Notes: generated by a model not told the origin, from the sequence alone. Shown: positions 1 through 9,100, counted from the first letter of the stretch. The stretch: 13,084 nucleotides of DNA from JBCCGE01 sp039029455 (GCA_039029455.1 JBCCGE010000092.1:1-13084); one strand, 5' to 3'. Made by a program: numbers and translations.

Positions 1-30
1 AAACAAACCCGGTCAGCCCGGGTTTTTTTA
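1..30. terminator. Bidirectional rho-independent terminator
   Basis: An 8-bp perfect stem (AAACCCGG at 5-12, CCGGGTTT at 18-25) closes a 5-base loop TCAGC. On the plus strand it runs into seven T residues (23-29). On the minus strand the tail is TTTGTTT. It therefore suits a gene entering from the left on the plus strand and also the end of the minus-strand bioY gene, whose stop codon lies about 50 bases away. This is read directly from the sequence; the bidirectional role is inferred. Confidence 0.8.
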
Positions 31-82
31 TGACTGTGGCTGCCCGCAGTTTCAGGCATTTGCATTCACAGGAAATTAACGA

Positions 83-670
83 CTATTCCCTCGCAATTTT
101 TTTCCAGGCAACCGGGATAACAATCATCGCTAGAACGATTTTGGCGATGTCACCTGGGATAAAGGGTTTCAGTCCCCAGTCCAGGATGGGTTTGTCCCAA
201 CCCATTAGATTGCCGAGCCAGGCCAGACCAAGCGCGTAAATAATGATGTTACCGATTACCATGGCAGCGGCCGTGGTGGAGGGACGGCGATCCCATCCCC
301 GCTCGGCCAGCCAACCGCAAACCACCGCCGCGAAGAAGAACCCAAGCAGATAACCGCCCGTCGGACCTGTCATGTAGGCGATACCAATTCCCTTCTCAGG
401 TGTTCCCTGAAAAACCGGAAGATTCAGTGCACCCTGTGCAAGATAGAGGAGAACTGTGACTCCAGCGAGTTTCCAGCCATACGCAAACCCGAGCGCGAGA
501 ACCACAAAGGTCTGCATCGTAACCGGTACCGGCCAAAACGGTATGCTTATTTTCGCGGACAGAGTCAGTAACAGGGAGCCGACCACGGCGAGGAACGTGT
601 AGTGCGCAATCGACGGAGTGCGAAACAGATGGTCCGAAAGCGTTGAAAATTTAATCGATTGAGAGGTCAT
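83..670 (-). CDS. bioY: Biotin transporter BioY (ECF S component)
   Basis: A 195-residue hydrophobic protein with about six membrane segments, the usual size for BioY. Family motifs are visible: PVPVTMQTF near residues 47-55, YLAQGALNLPVF near 76-87, GPTGGYLLGF near 102-111 and a C-terminal KPFIPGDIAKI near 168-178. BioY binds and imports biotin across the cytoplasmic membrane, either alone or with the shared ECF energising module; no ECF ATPase or T-component gene and no biotin synthesis gene is present here. The start is an ATG with no strong ribosome binding site. It lies 30 bases after the lnt stop codon and ahead of the terminator at 1-30, so it is probably the last gene of a unit with lnt. 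I see no convincing BirA or BioR operator in the short gap; a TATACA-like stretch there is too weak to call a promoter. Confidence 0.93.
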   Translation of the reverse strand: MTSQSIKFSTLSDHLFRTPSIAHYTFLAVVGSLLLTLSAKISIPFWPVPVTMQTFVVLALGFAYGWKLAGVTVLLYLAQGALNLPVFQGTPEKGIGIAYMTGPTGGYLLGFFFAAVVCGWLAERGWDRRPSTTAAAMVIGNIIIYALGLAWLGNLMGWDKPILDWGLKPFIPGDIAKIVLAMIVIPVAWKKIARE

Positions 671-700
671 ATCTGCAAATATGTATAAGGTGCCGTGATT

Positions 701-2170
701 TTATCTGAGACGCCGCCTGCCAAACAACAGACCCAGGAGTCCCCAGCCTGCGATTACACCCATTACAGGCACATATCCGTATTTCACATATGGCGTCGTC
801 CCGGTTCTCGGCTCGATCCGACCCGAGACCAGCGCAGGCTCAAACTGTGGCGCTATTGTCAGGATTTTTCCGTTGTGGTTGATCAGCGAAGACAGTCCAT
901 TGTTCGACGCACGTACCATCGGACGACCGGTTTCAACTGTGCGAAACCGCGCCATTTGCAAGCGCTGATGAGGTGCCAGAGAATCCCCGAACCACATGTC
1001 TTCGCTGATATTTACCAGCGCTCCCGAGGCTGGAACCTGATCTCGCCAGACATGTGGAAACGCATCTTCATAGCAGATTGAGGCGGCGAACTTGATGCCA
1101 CCCGCAGGCAGTGGAGGCTGCTCCATTGTCCACGCTGAAAAATTGGTCATCGGAATATTGAGCATCTCGGTTAAGGGCCGAATCAGCCACGGCACAGGGA
1201 AATACTCTCCAAAAGGAACCAGATGCTGCTTGCTATAAAGTGACAGCTCGTTGCCACTAACCGCAAACATGCTGTTAAATTCCCGCAGCGCATCGCCGCT
1301 TGTCCTGCGTTCCAGAAGACCCGAAATAAAATCAGCCGGGTGTGTCTGCAGCCGCTGCCAGAACTGATCGGGTAACTGATCCCGAAAAGCCGGAATTGCA
1401 GCCTCCGGCCACACAATGACATCGGCATCTTTGAGCTCGTCGCTGGCATCCAGATAGTCGCCAATAATCCGTGCCTGACTCTCAGCGTCCCATTTTCGAA
1501 GCAATGGCACATTGTTCTGAACAACGCCCACATCCAGACTGTTACCACCTGGAGCCGTCCATTCAAGTCTTCCAAGCTGCCAGCTGCCCGCCCATACAAT
1601 CGCGACCAGCACAAACATTACCAGACTTTTTTTAGCGCTAAAAGTGACTATGGCGATCAGCACACCGGCGGTAACGGCAACCAGCAGGCTGATTGCGTAA
1701 ACGCCACCAACCGGCGCAAGGTTGATTGCGGGTGTATCGACAAACGCGTAGCCTGTTGTTAACCACGGAAGACCGGTAAGCAACCATCCACGCAACCATT
1801 CGAACGCAACCCAAAATGCGGGGATGATAAAAAATAATCGAGATCTTCTAGATTTACGCCTGAACAGCGACTGCACCCATCCGCACAGTGCTGGATACAG
1901 TGACATAAAAGCCACTAGTGCAAAAATGCAGAGACCTGCGATGATGGGCGGCATACCACCAAATGTGTGGATACTGATGTACATCCACGATATACCGATT
2001 CCAAATTGCGCGAGACCAAACATGAACCCGATCAGAAACGACCGGGCATCGGACTTCAACCAAAGACCGAACAGAATCATCAGACTGACGATACCGAGTG
2101 GCCACCAACCGAATGGTGCAAACGAGACAGCATGCGCCGCTCCAGCCATGATAGCGAGCAGATATTGCAT
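701..2170 (-). CDS. lnt: Apolipoprotein N-acyltransferase Lnt
   Basis: Inner-membrane enzyme that adds the third acyl chain to the N-terminal cysteine of bacterial lipoproteins, the last step of lipoprotein maturation. The 489-residue protein has an N-terminal block of hydrophobic segments (about residues 1-200) followed by a periplasmic nitrilase-type domain. Its catalytic triad is visible: Glu in VIVWPEAAIP (E256), Lys in YSKQHLVPFGEYFP (K314) and Cys in ASICYEDAFP (C366). A final membrane segment ends in the basic tail GRRRLR. The 5' end reads TTG-GTG-ATG, three possible in-frame starts in a row. I chose the ATG at 2170 because the protein then begins MQYLLAIMAG; no start has a strong Shine-Dalgarno. 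The gene follows ybeY as in other gammaproteobacteria, but after a 193-base gap in which corC/ybeX would normally be found. bioY follows closely. Confidence 0.96.
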   Translation of the reverse strand: MQYLLAIMAGAAHAVSFAPFGWWPLGIVSLMILFGLWLKSDARSFLIGFMFGLAQFGIGISWMYISIHTFGGMPPIIAGLCIFALVAFMSLYPALCGWVQSLFRRKSRRSRLFFIIPAFWVAFEWLRGWLLTGLPWLTTGYAFVDTPAINLAPVGGVYAISLLVAVTAGVLIAIVTFSAKKSLVMFVLVAIVWAGSWQLGRLEWTAPGGNSLDVGVVQNNVPLLRKWDAESQARIIGDYLDASDELKDADVIVWPEAAIPAFRDQLPDQFWQRLQTHPADFISGLLERRTSGDALREFNSMFAVSGNELSLYSKQHLVPFGEYFPVPWLIRPLTEMLNIPMTNFSAWTMEQPPLPAGGIKFAASICYEDAFPHVWRDQVPASGALVNISEDMWFGDSLAPHQRLQMARFRTVETGRPMVRASNNGLSSLINHNGKILTIAPQFEPALVSGRIEPRTGTTPYVKYGYVPVMGVIAGWGLLGLLFGRRRLR

Positions 2171-2363
2171 CACCAATTGTCACTTTTCTTGCCTAAAGCT
2201 GCGGTGCTCTCTCATCACCACTGGCCGGCATATTGGTTGTGCCAAGCGCCCAATTCAGTTCGGACACCGCCTCCACTGTGCGTCACCCGCTTTATATTGT
2301 CTTATCTGCAGCCGTCTCCGTAGAGTGCGAGTGACAGGACGGCGTGTCGTTGGATTTAGAGCG
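2171..2363. other. Non-coding gap between ybeY and lnt (corC absent)
   Basis: No supportable gene. In the usual gammaproteobacterial order a CorC/YbeX gene of about 290 codons stands between ybeY and lnt; only 193 bases are present here. Stop codons interrupt the minus-strand frames I translated, and I recognise no CorC remnant. The gap contains an inverted repeat GCCGTC/GACGGC (2311-2316 and 2338-2343) and a TATAAA stretch on the minus strand (about 2290-2295) that might be a -10 element for lnt but lacks a good -35. A short GTG-started 24-codon frame preceded by GGAGG has too tight a spacing to be believed. Confidence 0.5.
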
Positions 2364-2813
2364 CTATCTATAGGGATCAGCGATACTCAATCCAGCCAGA
2401 ATTTCCCGTTCAAGGCTTTCCATTTCGAAAGCATCCTGATCGGTTTCGTGATCGAAACCCAGCAGGTGAAGCGTACCATGAATTGTCAGGTGTGCCCAAT
2501 GGTCCTGAAGTGCTTTGCGATCACGCCGACTTTCATTCTCGACAACGTCCGCACAGAGAATGATGTCGCCAAGGGAGAACTGTTGTATTTCGGGGTCGAA
2601 ATCCGCTCGAAACGACAACACATTAGTGGATGTGCTCTTGTTTCGGTATCTGCCGTTCAAATCGCGCATCTCCGCATCATTGACAATGCGGATACATACG
2701 TCCCTGTGCGGAATTTCAAACTCGTTAGTGACTGCATTTATCCACTGCACAAATTCTTCATGCGCAGGAACTGGAATGGCTGCATCATCCGCGCGCTGCA
2801 GAACCAGCTCCAT
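2364..2813 (-). CDS. ybeY: Endoribonuclease YbeY (16S rRNA maturation)
   Basis: Single-domain zinc metalloprotein of the UPF0054 family, involved in 16S rRNA 3'-end processing, late 70S quality control and small-RNA handling in the cytoplasm. It is 149 residues, close to the family norm of about 155. The signature metal motif H-x3-H-x5-H is intact in HGTLHLLGFDH (H112, H116, H122), and the conserved arginine region reads LNGRYRNKSTSTNVLSF (R57 or nearby). The tail SIADPYR resembles the GYxDPY end typical of the family. The ATG follows the phoH stop after a single base (TGA-T-ATG), which implies translational coupling with its known partner PhoH/YbeZ. The ribosome binding site would lie within the phoH 3' end. 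Confidence 0.96.
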   Translation of the reverse strand: MELVLQRADDAAIPVPAHEEFVQWINAVTNEFEIPHRDVCIRIVNDAEMRDLNGRYRNKSTSTNVLSFRADFDPEIQQFSLGDIILCADVVENESRRDRKALQDHWAHLTIHGTLHLLGFDHETDQDAFEMESLEREILAGLSIADPYR

Positions 2814-2814
2814 A

Positions 2815-3828
2815 TCAACGATACGGGTCGGGATCGGCCTTTGCTTCGTAGGCTTCTACAATCCTCTGCACAAGAGGGTGGCGCACCACATCCTGTGGTT
2901 TGAATCGGGTGAAGCTGATACCGTCCACATCGTCCAGAATTCTCTGTGCATGTTTGAGACCCGAAAGCTGCCCTTTGGGCAAATCAACCTGAGTGGTGTC
3001 ACCGGTGATAATGGCTTTCGATCCAAAGCCGATTCGAGTCAGAAACATTTTCATTTGCTCCACGGTCGTGTTTTGCGCCTCGTCGAGGATCACAAAAGAT
3101 TCATTCAGAGTCCGACCGCGCATATACGCCAATGGCGCAAGTTCGATTGTGCCGCGAGTAATCAGCTTGCCGACACGCTCAAATCCCAGCATCTCATAAA
3201 GTGCGTCAAAAAGCGGTCGCAGGTAGGGATCGATTTTCTGCCCGATATCACCGGGCAGGAAGCCCAGCTTTTCTCCGGCCTCGACGGCCGGTCTTACCAG
3301 AAGAATTCGTTCTATTTCACTTTCGGTCAATGCATGGACAGCAGAGGCGACGGCAAGATACGTCTTGCCCGTTCCGGCTGGACCGATGCCAAAGTTAATG
3401 TCATTTTTTCGAATTCGTCGAAGATAGTCTTTCTGTCTCGGGTTTTGACCTTTGATCGTTTGCTTGCGCAGCTGAAACACGACTTCAGGCTCATAACTTT
3501 CGTATGTTGAATCTTTTGCAGAACCTTCCATATTTTCAAGGCTATCCTCTGTGACTTCGTGCTCGCTTCTGGCCAATGCAAGATGCACATCATTTCCGGT
3601 TATGTTTGAGCCTGGATTACCTGCCATCGTATAAAGATCTCGAATAACCGACTCGGCACGATCTTTCTTCAAGCCGCGACCTGATACGCTGAACGCATTG
3701 CTGCGATTGGTGATTTTTACTTCGAGTACGTCTTCAATTTGTTTCAGGTGTGAATTGAGTTGCCCGCACACCTGCGAAATTCGATCATTCTCGTCAGGCA
3801 AGAGTTGGAAAGTCAGTACGTCAGTCAA
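2815..3828 (-). CDS. ybeZ: PhoH-like ATPase YbeZ
   Basis: Cytoplasmic P-loop ATPase of the PhoH family, encoded next to ybeY and thought to work with it in RNA metabolism, probably with a helicase-like role. Numbering from the chosen start: an N-terminal KH-like region (about 1-70), Walker A GPAGTGKT at 149-156, conserved RPAVEAGEKLGFLPGD near 179-194, YMRGRTLN near 235-242 and Walker B-type LDEAQN near 248-253, then VVRHPLVQRIVEAYEA at the end. The frame is open from a TTG at 3864, but I prefer the TTG at 3828 because AAGGGG stands 5 bases upstream and because MTDVLTFQLLPDEN then aligns with the start of E. coli YbeZ. This gives 337 residues and a start 13 bases after the miaB stop; the longer version would overlap miaB by 23 bases. 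No ATG start is available at this end. Existence of the gene is secure; the start is less so. Confidence 0.94.
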   Translation of the reverse strand: MTDVLTFQLLPDENDRISQVCGQLNSHLKQIEDVLEVKITNRSNAFSVSGRGLKKDRAESVIRDLYTMAGNPGSNITGNDVHLALARSEHEVTEDSLENMEGSAKDSTYESYEPEVVFQLRKQTIKGQNPRQKDYLRRIRKNDINFGIGPAGTGKTYLAVASAVHALTESEIERILLVRPAVEAGEKLGFLPGDIGQKIDPYLRPLFDALYEMLGFERVGKLITRGTIELAPLAYMRGRTLNESFVILDEAQNTTVEQMKMFLTRIGFGSKAIITGDTTQVDLPKGQLSGLKHAQRILDDVDGISFTRFKPQDVVRHPLVQRIVEAYEAKADPDPYR

Positions 3829-3841
3829 AGTTTCCCCTTCA

Positions 3842-5281
3842 TTATCGGTGAAATGACACTTCAAGCTGAGGCGGCATCACTCGCAGTGCGCTGCCCGACA
3901 TGTTGTGAACAGATAGCGCGTCCTGATTGAGAACAACGCCGCGGAGAGAATTCGGCAGGGCTTCGGTTATTTCCACATCGACAAACAACCCGATCCATTC
4001 CGATAACCCATCGAAATTGACCACCCGGTTGTTTTCTGTACGTCCTGACATCTGTGCCGGATTTTTGCGCGACGTGCCTTCCACCAGAATGCGTTGGGTA
4101 GAACCAACCATAGACTGACTGATTCCCGCAGCCATCTCAAGTATGCGGCTCTGTAAAATTGCCAACCGCTGTTTCTTGATCTCAAGAGGCACATCATCGG
4201 GCAGATTCGCCGCTGGGGTACCGGGTCGCTGGCTATATACGAAACTGAATGAATGATCGAAATTCACCGCTTCGACGAGATCCATAGTTCTCTCAAAATC
4301 ATCGTCGGTCTCACCGGGAAATCCGATAATGAAATCGGAGGACATGGAGAGATCCGGGCGGTTTGCCCGGAGTTTCGAAATCCAGCGCAAATACTCAGCC
4401 GCAGAATAACCGCGCTTCATCGCAGTCAGAATTCGATCAGAACCGCTCTGAACCGGAAGGTGCAGATGATTCACAAGCTCGGGTATCGAGGCGTGCGCCT
4501 CAACCAGTTCATCGTTGAATTCGATCGGGTGTGACGTCGTGTATCGAAGTCGATCGATGCCGTCAACCGCAGCAACGTAATACAACAGCTCCGCAAACTC
4601 CATAACGGAACCGTCGTGCCTCATTCCGCGGTATCCGTTAACGTTTTGTCCGAGAAGGTTAATTTCACGAACACCCTGTGCGGCCAGTCCTACAACTTCC
4701 TCGATCACATCATCAAACGGTCGACTGAATTCGGTTCCACGGGTGTATGGCACCACGCAGAACGAACAGTATTTGCTGCAACCTTCCATAATCGATACAA
4801 ATGCCTTTACGCCCTCAACGCGGGGCGGCGGAAGACAATCGAATTTTTCGATTTCAGGAAAACTGATATCAACGGCCCGCGGGATCGCAACTTTTACGGA
4901 ACTCTCTTCGTTGATCCGCTTTCGCTCAACATCTTTCAAAAGTGCCGGCAGTCGATGCAAAGTCTGTGGTCCGAATACCATGTCAACATAGGGCGCTCTG
5001 CGCATAATCATCTCACCTTCCTGGCTGGCGACACATCCGCCAACGCCAATCACAAGATCTTTGCGCGTCTGCTTAATTTCTCGCCATCGTCCCAGAAGAG
5101 AGAAGACTTTCTCCTGTGCCTTTTCCCGAACCGAACAGGTGTTCAGGAGCACCATATCGGCCTCCTGAGGTTCATCCGTAATTTCGTAGCCATGACTTTC
5201 AGACAACAGATCAGCCATACGAGAGGAGTCGTATTCATTCATCTGACAGCCAAAAGTTTTGATGTAGAGCTTTCTACTCAC
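3842..5281 (-). CDS. miaB: tRNA-2-methylthio-N6-dimethylallyladenosine synthase MiaB
   Basis: Radical-SAM methylthiotransferase that converts i6A37 to ms2i6A37 in tRNAs reading codons beginning with U. At 479 residues it is close to E. coli MiaB (474). The three N-terminal cysteines for the auxiliary iron-sulfur cluster are present: GCQMNEYD (C12), LNTCSVRE (C49) and GVGGCVA (C83). The radical-SAM CxxxCxxC motif is in EGCSKYCSFCVVPYTRG (C168, C172, C175). A TRAM domain spans roughly 390-455, followed by a tail of about 25 residues. The start is a GTG (MSRKLYIKTFGCQMNEYD) without a clear Shine-Dalgarno. The gene begins the miaB-phoH-ybeY cluster, 81 bases after elyC, with a possible promoter in that gap. 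Confidence 0.97.
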   Translation of the reverse strand: MSRKLYIKTFGCQMNEYDSSRMADLLSESHGYEITDEPQEADMVLLNTCSVREKAQEKVFSLLGRWREIKQTRKDLVIGVGGCVASQEGEMIMRRAPYVDMVFGPQTLHRLPALLKDVERKRINEESSVKVAIPRAVDISFPEIEKFDCLPPPRVEGVKAFVSIMEGCSKYCSFCVVPYTRGTEFSRPFDDVIEEVVGLAAQGVREINLLGQNVNGYRGMRHDGSVMEFAELLYYVAAVDGIDRLRYTTSHPIEFNDELVEAHASIPELVNHLHLPVQSGSDRILTAMKRGYSAAEYLRWISKLRANRPDLSMSSDFIIGFPGETDDDFERTMDLVEAVNFDHSFSFVYSQRPGTPAANLPDDVPLEIKKQRLAILQSRILEMAAGISQSMVGSTQRILVEGTSRKNPAQMSGRTENNRVVNFDGLSEWIGLFVDVEITEALPNSLRGVVLNQDALSVHNMSGSALRVMPPQLEVSFHR

Positions 5282-5317
5282 GGGCGAAATGGATTTCCGT
5301 AGAAATTTGGGGCGCGG

Positions 5318-5345
5318 ATTTTACACCCGCCAGCCCCTCTGTCGC
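5318..5345 (-). promoter_or_regulatory. Possible sigma-70 promoter for miaB
   Basis: On the minus strand, GCGACA (5340-5345, four of six matches to TTGACA) stands 16 bases upstream of TAAAAT (5318-5323, five of six matches to TATAAT). Transcription would begin near 5311, about 30 bases before the miaB GTG. It lies in the only sizeable gap between elyC and miaB. The match is visible; promoter activity is inferred. Confidence 0.35.
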
Positions 5346-5362
5346 TAAATTATCCAGCATAT

Positions 5363-6163
5363 TCAACTTTTTGTGGTGTCCGGAATGATTTTACCCTGCA
5401 GCCTGTACACCCATATTCCGAAAATTTCATGCCAGGCGCGCGTGATCTGACCCAGTGCCGCGGCACTCGGAATCCAGCGAAATACGCCTGGTGACTGCTG
5501 TTCGGTCACAGAAACATCTGTTGCGGCGGCGACCGCATTAATATTCTGCGATCGAAACACGGCCATTGCACGGGGCATATGACTGGCTGACGTCACCAGC
5601 AGTAGCGGTTCGCCGGCATATCCGACACTCTGCAGCAGACTACGTGCGTTCACCGCGTTTTCGTACGTCGTTTGCGATTCCGCTTCTATATGTATTGCAC
5701 CAGCGGGAACACCCCACGTCTGCAGCAATTCGGCGACATATTCTGCTTCCGCCACCGGGTGATAGCCTTCAAACACATTTCCTCCTGTCAGCAGAATCCG
5801 ATCCACTTTCCCGGCCAAAAACAGTTTGGCGGTGTGCAACACTCTGTCTGACGTTGTGGTTAAGTCGATATCATTGCGCGGCTCAACAGGTAGTCCGATC
5901 GATCCGCCAAGGGTGACGGCCCAACGGGTTTTCGGTAGTTCAGCTATTGGTTTTGCCGGATACTGGCTTTCAACGTACCCCATCATACGCGTCCCAACAA
6001 CAGGACTTGTGAAAACGAAAAACAAAATCAGAAACATCGATCCGACAATTCGTGAAAGCGCATTTCTTCCAGTCAGTTTCGAGACCACATATAACGCGAG
6101 TAAACAGGTCAGCACGCCAACGGGATAGATCACCATGCTTGCGAGTTTAGTCAGGGTCACCAC
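5363..6163 (-). CDS. elyC: ElyC/YdcF-type DUF218 inner-membrane protein
   Basis: A 266-residue DUF218 protein resembling E. coli ElyC (about 259 residues), an inner-membrane envelope-biogenesis factor linked to peptidoglycan integrity and undecaprenyl-phosphate use. Two N-terminal membrane segments are visible (MVIYPVGVLTCLLALYVV and SRIVGSMFLILFFVFTSPVV). The periplasmic DUF218 domain follows, with WAVTLGGSI, DRILLTGGN, AEAEYVAELLQTWGV, ESQTTYENA and LLVTSASHMPRAMAVF, motifs shared with ElyC. I chose the GTG at 6163 because it overlaps the hrpA stop by one base (TAGTG), suggesting re-initiation, and because the resulting length and N-terminus match ElyC. A second GTG at 6160 and an ATG at 6136 are alternatives. 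Extending upstream to 6286 would give a hydrophilic leader inside hrpA that the family does not have. ElyC versus another YdcF paralogue is judged from the two-helix N-terminus. Confidence 0.85.
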   Translation of the reverse strand: MVTLTKLASMVIYPVGVLTCLLALYVVSKLTGRNALSRIVGSMFLILFFVFTSPVVGTRMMGYVESQYPAKPIAELPKTRWAVTLGGSIGLPVEPRNDIDLTTTSDRVLHTAKLFLAGKVDRILLTGGNVFEGYHPVAEAEYVAELLQTWGVPAGAIHIEAESQTTYENAVNARSLLQSVGYAGEPLLLVTSASHMPRAMAVFRSQNINAVAAATDVSVTEQQSPGVFRWIPSAAALGQITRAWHEIFGIWVYRLQGKIIPDTTKS

Positions 6164-9100
6164 TAAAGCGCACTCACCATTTGATCTATCTCCAATTGCA
6201 GTCTGTTCAGCCGTTTGGCAGAAACCGTCTGGCTTGTGCCCAGACTCTGGGCGAAAACTGAAACGCGATACTCCTCTATCATCCATCGATAGTGCTCAAG
6301 TATCTCACTATAGTCCAGATTCAAGGCCATAAAGTGACGCCAGTATCCAGCAACAATTTTCTGCCGGCGCATGTCTTCCAATGGATCGTGCAGCGCGTGC
6401 TCCAGTCGGACACAAACACCATTCAGAAAGCGCGGCAGGTGGGTCATCCAGTCCAGGTCAGTATCAACCACGAATCCGTCGTAAACCAACCACTCGAGCT
6501 GCTCTCGCATATCCTCGGTTTGTTCAGCAGAAAGCACTGATTCCGCATTTTGCAGTGAATCAATTGCGTTGCGAAAATTGATCAGAGTCTGGTGAACAAT
6601 GGTCGCAAGATCCGTAAGCTCAACAGAAACCCGTGACAGTTTCCTGTTGAGCATGTCCTCAAAATCCTGACGGGTTCGTACCGGAGAGGATCGATGGAAA
6701 AACACCCGGTCCTGTGCCTTGCAGAATAGCTGCCACTGCAATTCTTCAACGGACCCGATTGATGCATACATCAGACAGGTTCGCTGCCAGTCCGGCAGTG
6801 GCTTTCTCAATAGCTTCCGCAGCGACGGCGCGGATAACAGAAGTAGCCTGCGGACTCCTTCAGAATGGGCCAGTAGCGCCTCTTCCTCGGTGTCAAAGAC
6901 TTCAATCGAAACAGATTCACCGTAATCAACCAGTGCCGGATATGCAACGGTCTGGTAATCGCCAACAGTGACTGCGATCGTCTCTGGAATATCTTCAAAA
7001 GTCCATCGGATAATGCCGTCCCTCTCAATCCGGTTTGAACCCCTCGCCACAAAACTCTTGTGTGCCCGATCACCAAATGCAGTCTTCAGATCTGCAATGT
7101 CCCCGCTGATCGCCAATGTCTTGTTCTGATCATCGATCAGCTTCAGCTTCATGGTGTGCAACTCTTCCAGTCTGTCCATACGAAAATCACCCGCACAAAC
7201 AGCGACTGAGCCTACTTTTTCAAGTGTGGCAGCCAGTGCGATCGGCAGCGGACGGGTGTCTTGCGTAATGCCTGCCATCACCGCCTCAACGCAGTCAGGA
7301 ATGGGAACAAATGCACGACGTTTATCCTTGGGCAGGCTCTTAACCATTGCAACAAGCTTGTCCCTTAGCATACCGGGCACCAGTCGATCAAAAGCCTCTG
7401 CGCTGAGCTGATTCAGCAATGGCAGTTTAATGCGGGCCGTGACCCCGTCGTTTTGAGCGCCAGGCTCGAACGCGTATTCCAGAGGCAGAGAAATATTGTT
7501 CCTCGCAATTTCATCCGGATACTGGTTCGCGATTTCCGGGTCGACCGGATAGTTCATTAGTGCTTCAACGCTCAGGAAAAGCCTGTCGCGCGCTTTCGCA
7601 GGGAGTGACTTATGCCACTTTCGGAGGTCACTGGCTGCAAGCACATGCGCCGGAATCAACTCATCATAAAACTCAAATAACTTCTCTTCATCAAGCATCA
7701 AATCCCTGCGGCGAAGTTTGTTTTGCAGTCGTTCGACTACTTCAACCGCTTCCAGGTTATGCCGCATAAACGGCATCCGTGATTCAAGCTGATGGTCTAT
7801 TAACGCACGGCGTATAAAAATCTTTCGACAATCGACAGCATCAACCTTACCGTAATCACACCGTCTTCCATGGTAAATGCTCAATCCATACAGCGAAGCG
7901 CGCCGACGAGCAACCACGCGCTCCTGCGCGGGCTGCCATACCGGATCGCTGTAGGAAAAATGCAGCAGGTGCTCGGCCGCGCGTTCAATCCATTCCACTT
8001 TTACGGGTGCGACAATTCGAGCGAACAGCGCACTTGTTTCGACAAGCTCTGCACTCACTATCCATTTGTTATCGATATCCCGACAACTTGATGCGGGAAA
8101 AATCTGCACCGATTTTCCGTAGGTTCCCTCGTACAGTTTTAGCTTTCTCTTTTTTCTGCCGTTTTTTGGCCGTGATGCTTCAACGCTGGCCTGTTGTTTC
8201 ACAGCGATGTTTGACAACAACCCCGTCAGGAGCGCTTTGTGAATGGCATCGTGACTTGCCGGCTCACGATTTAACCTGAATTTCTGCTGTTTCAGAACCG
8301 TAAGCAAGTTGGCCTGAAGAGACGCCCATTCGCGCATGCGGAACACGGAAAGAAAATTATCTTCGCACCATTTCCATGCCTTACGTTTTGATTGATTTTG
8401 CTGCACCTCCCTGAATGCCCGCCAGATTTCAAGAAAGCCGATAAAATCCGATTCGACGGACACGAGCTGTTTGTGAATTTGCCTGGCCTTTTGCTGATGT
8501 TCTGACGGCACCTGTCGCGGGTCCGGTACCGAGAGAGCGGCGGCAATAATAAGCATTTCTCGCATACAGCCGTAACGATCTGCGGCCAGCAGCATTCGGC
8601 CAATCCTGGGATCAACCGGCAAACGAGACAATCGCCTGCCGACGCGGGTTAAACAATCGTCTTCGTCCAGCGCACCGAGTTCTCGCAGCTCGCGCAGCCC
8701 ATCATTGATCTGCTTTCGCTCCGGCGAATCCACGAAGGGAAATTCCGAGGGCAAGCCAAGCCCCATGGACTTCATCCGGAGAATAACGTCAGCCAAAGAG
8801 GTTCGAAGAATTTCTGCGTCAGTGTACTTCTGTCGAGAATCAAAATCGTCCTCCGAATAAAGTCTGACGCAGACGCCATCAGCAGTGCGCCCACATCGAC
8901 CTGCTCGCTGACTGGCGGCCGACTGGGAAATTTTTTCTACCGGCAGGCGCTGAATTTTTCGACTCGGGCTGTATCGACTGACCCTTGCAAGCCCCGAGTC
9001 AATAACGTATCGAATGCCGGGAACAGTAAGCGATGTTTCGGCAACATTGGTGGCCAGAATAACGCGGGTATGGTGACCGGTGCGAAAAATGCGCTGCTGG

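Noticed and set aside
671..700. BirA or BioR operator in front of bioY
   Set aside because: The short gap shows no palindrome resembling either known site; only a weak TATACA-like stretch is present.
2200..2275. 24-codon GTG-started peptide in the ybeY-lnt gap preceded by GGAGG
   Set aside because: The GGAGG is only two bases from the GTG, and the peptide has no recognisable similarity.
2364..2835. Shared DPYR C-terminus of YbeY and PhoH as a possible duplication scar
   Set aside because: A DPY near the end is typical for YbeY itself, and the DNA of the two tails differs, so coincidence is the simpler explanation.
1824..3510. Long plus-strand open frames of 359 and 331 codons
   Set aside because: They lie opposite lnt, ybeY and phoH, whose family motifs are unmistakable on the minus strand; the translations look like antisense artefacts with no domain.
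6164..6286. N-terminal extension of the elyC frame into hrpA
   Set aside because: The extra residues are hydrophilic, unlike the ElyC N-terminus, and are fully inside the HrpA C-terminal coding sequence; a GTG coupled to the hrpA stop is better.
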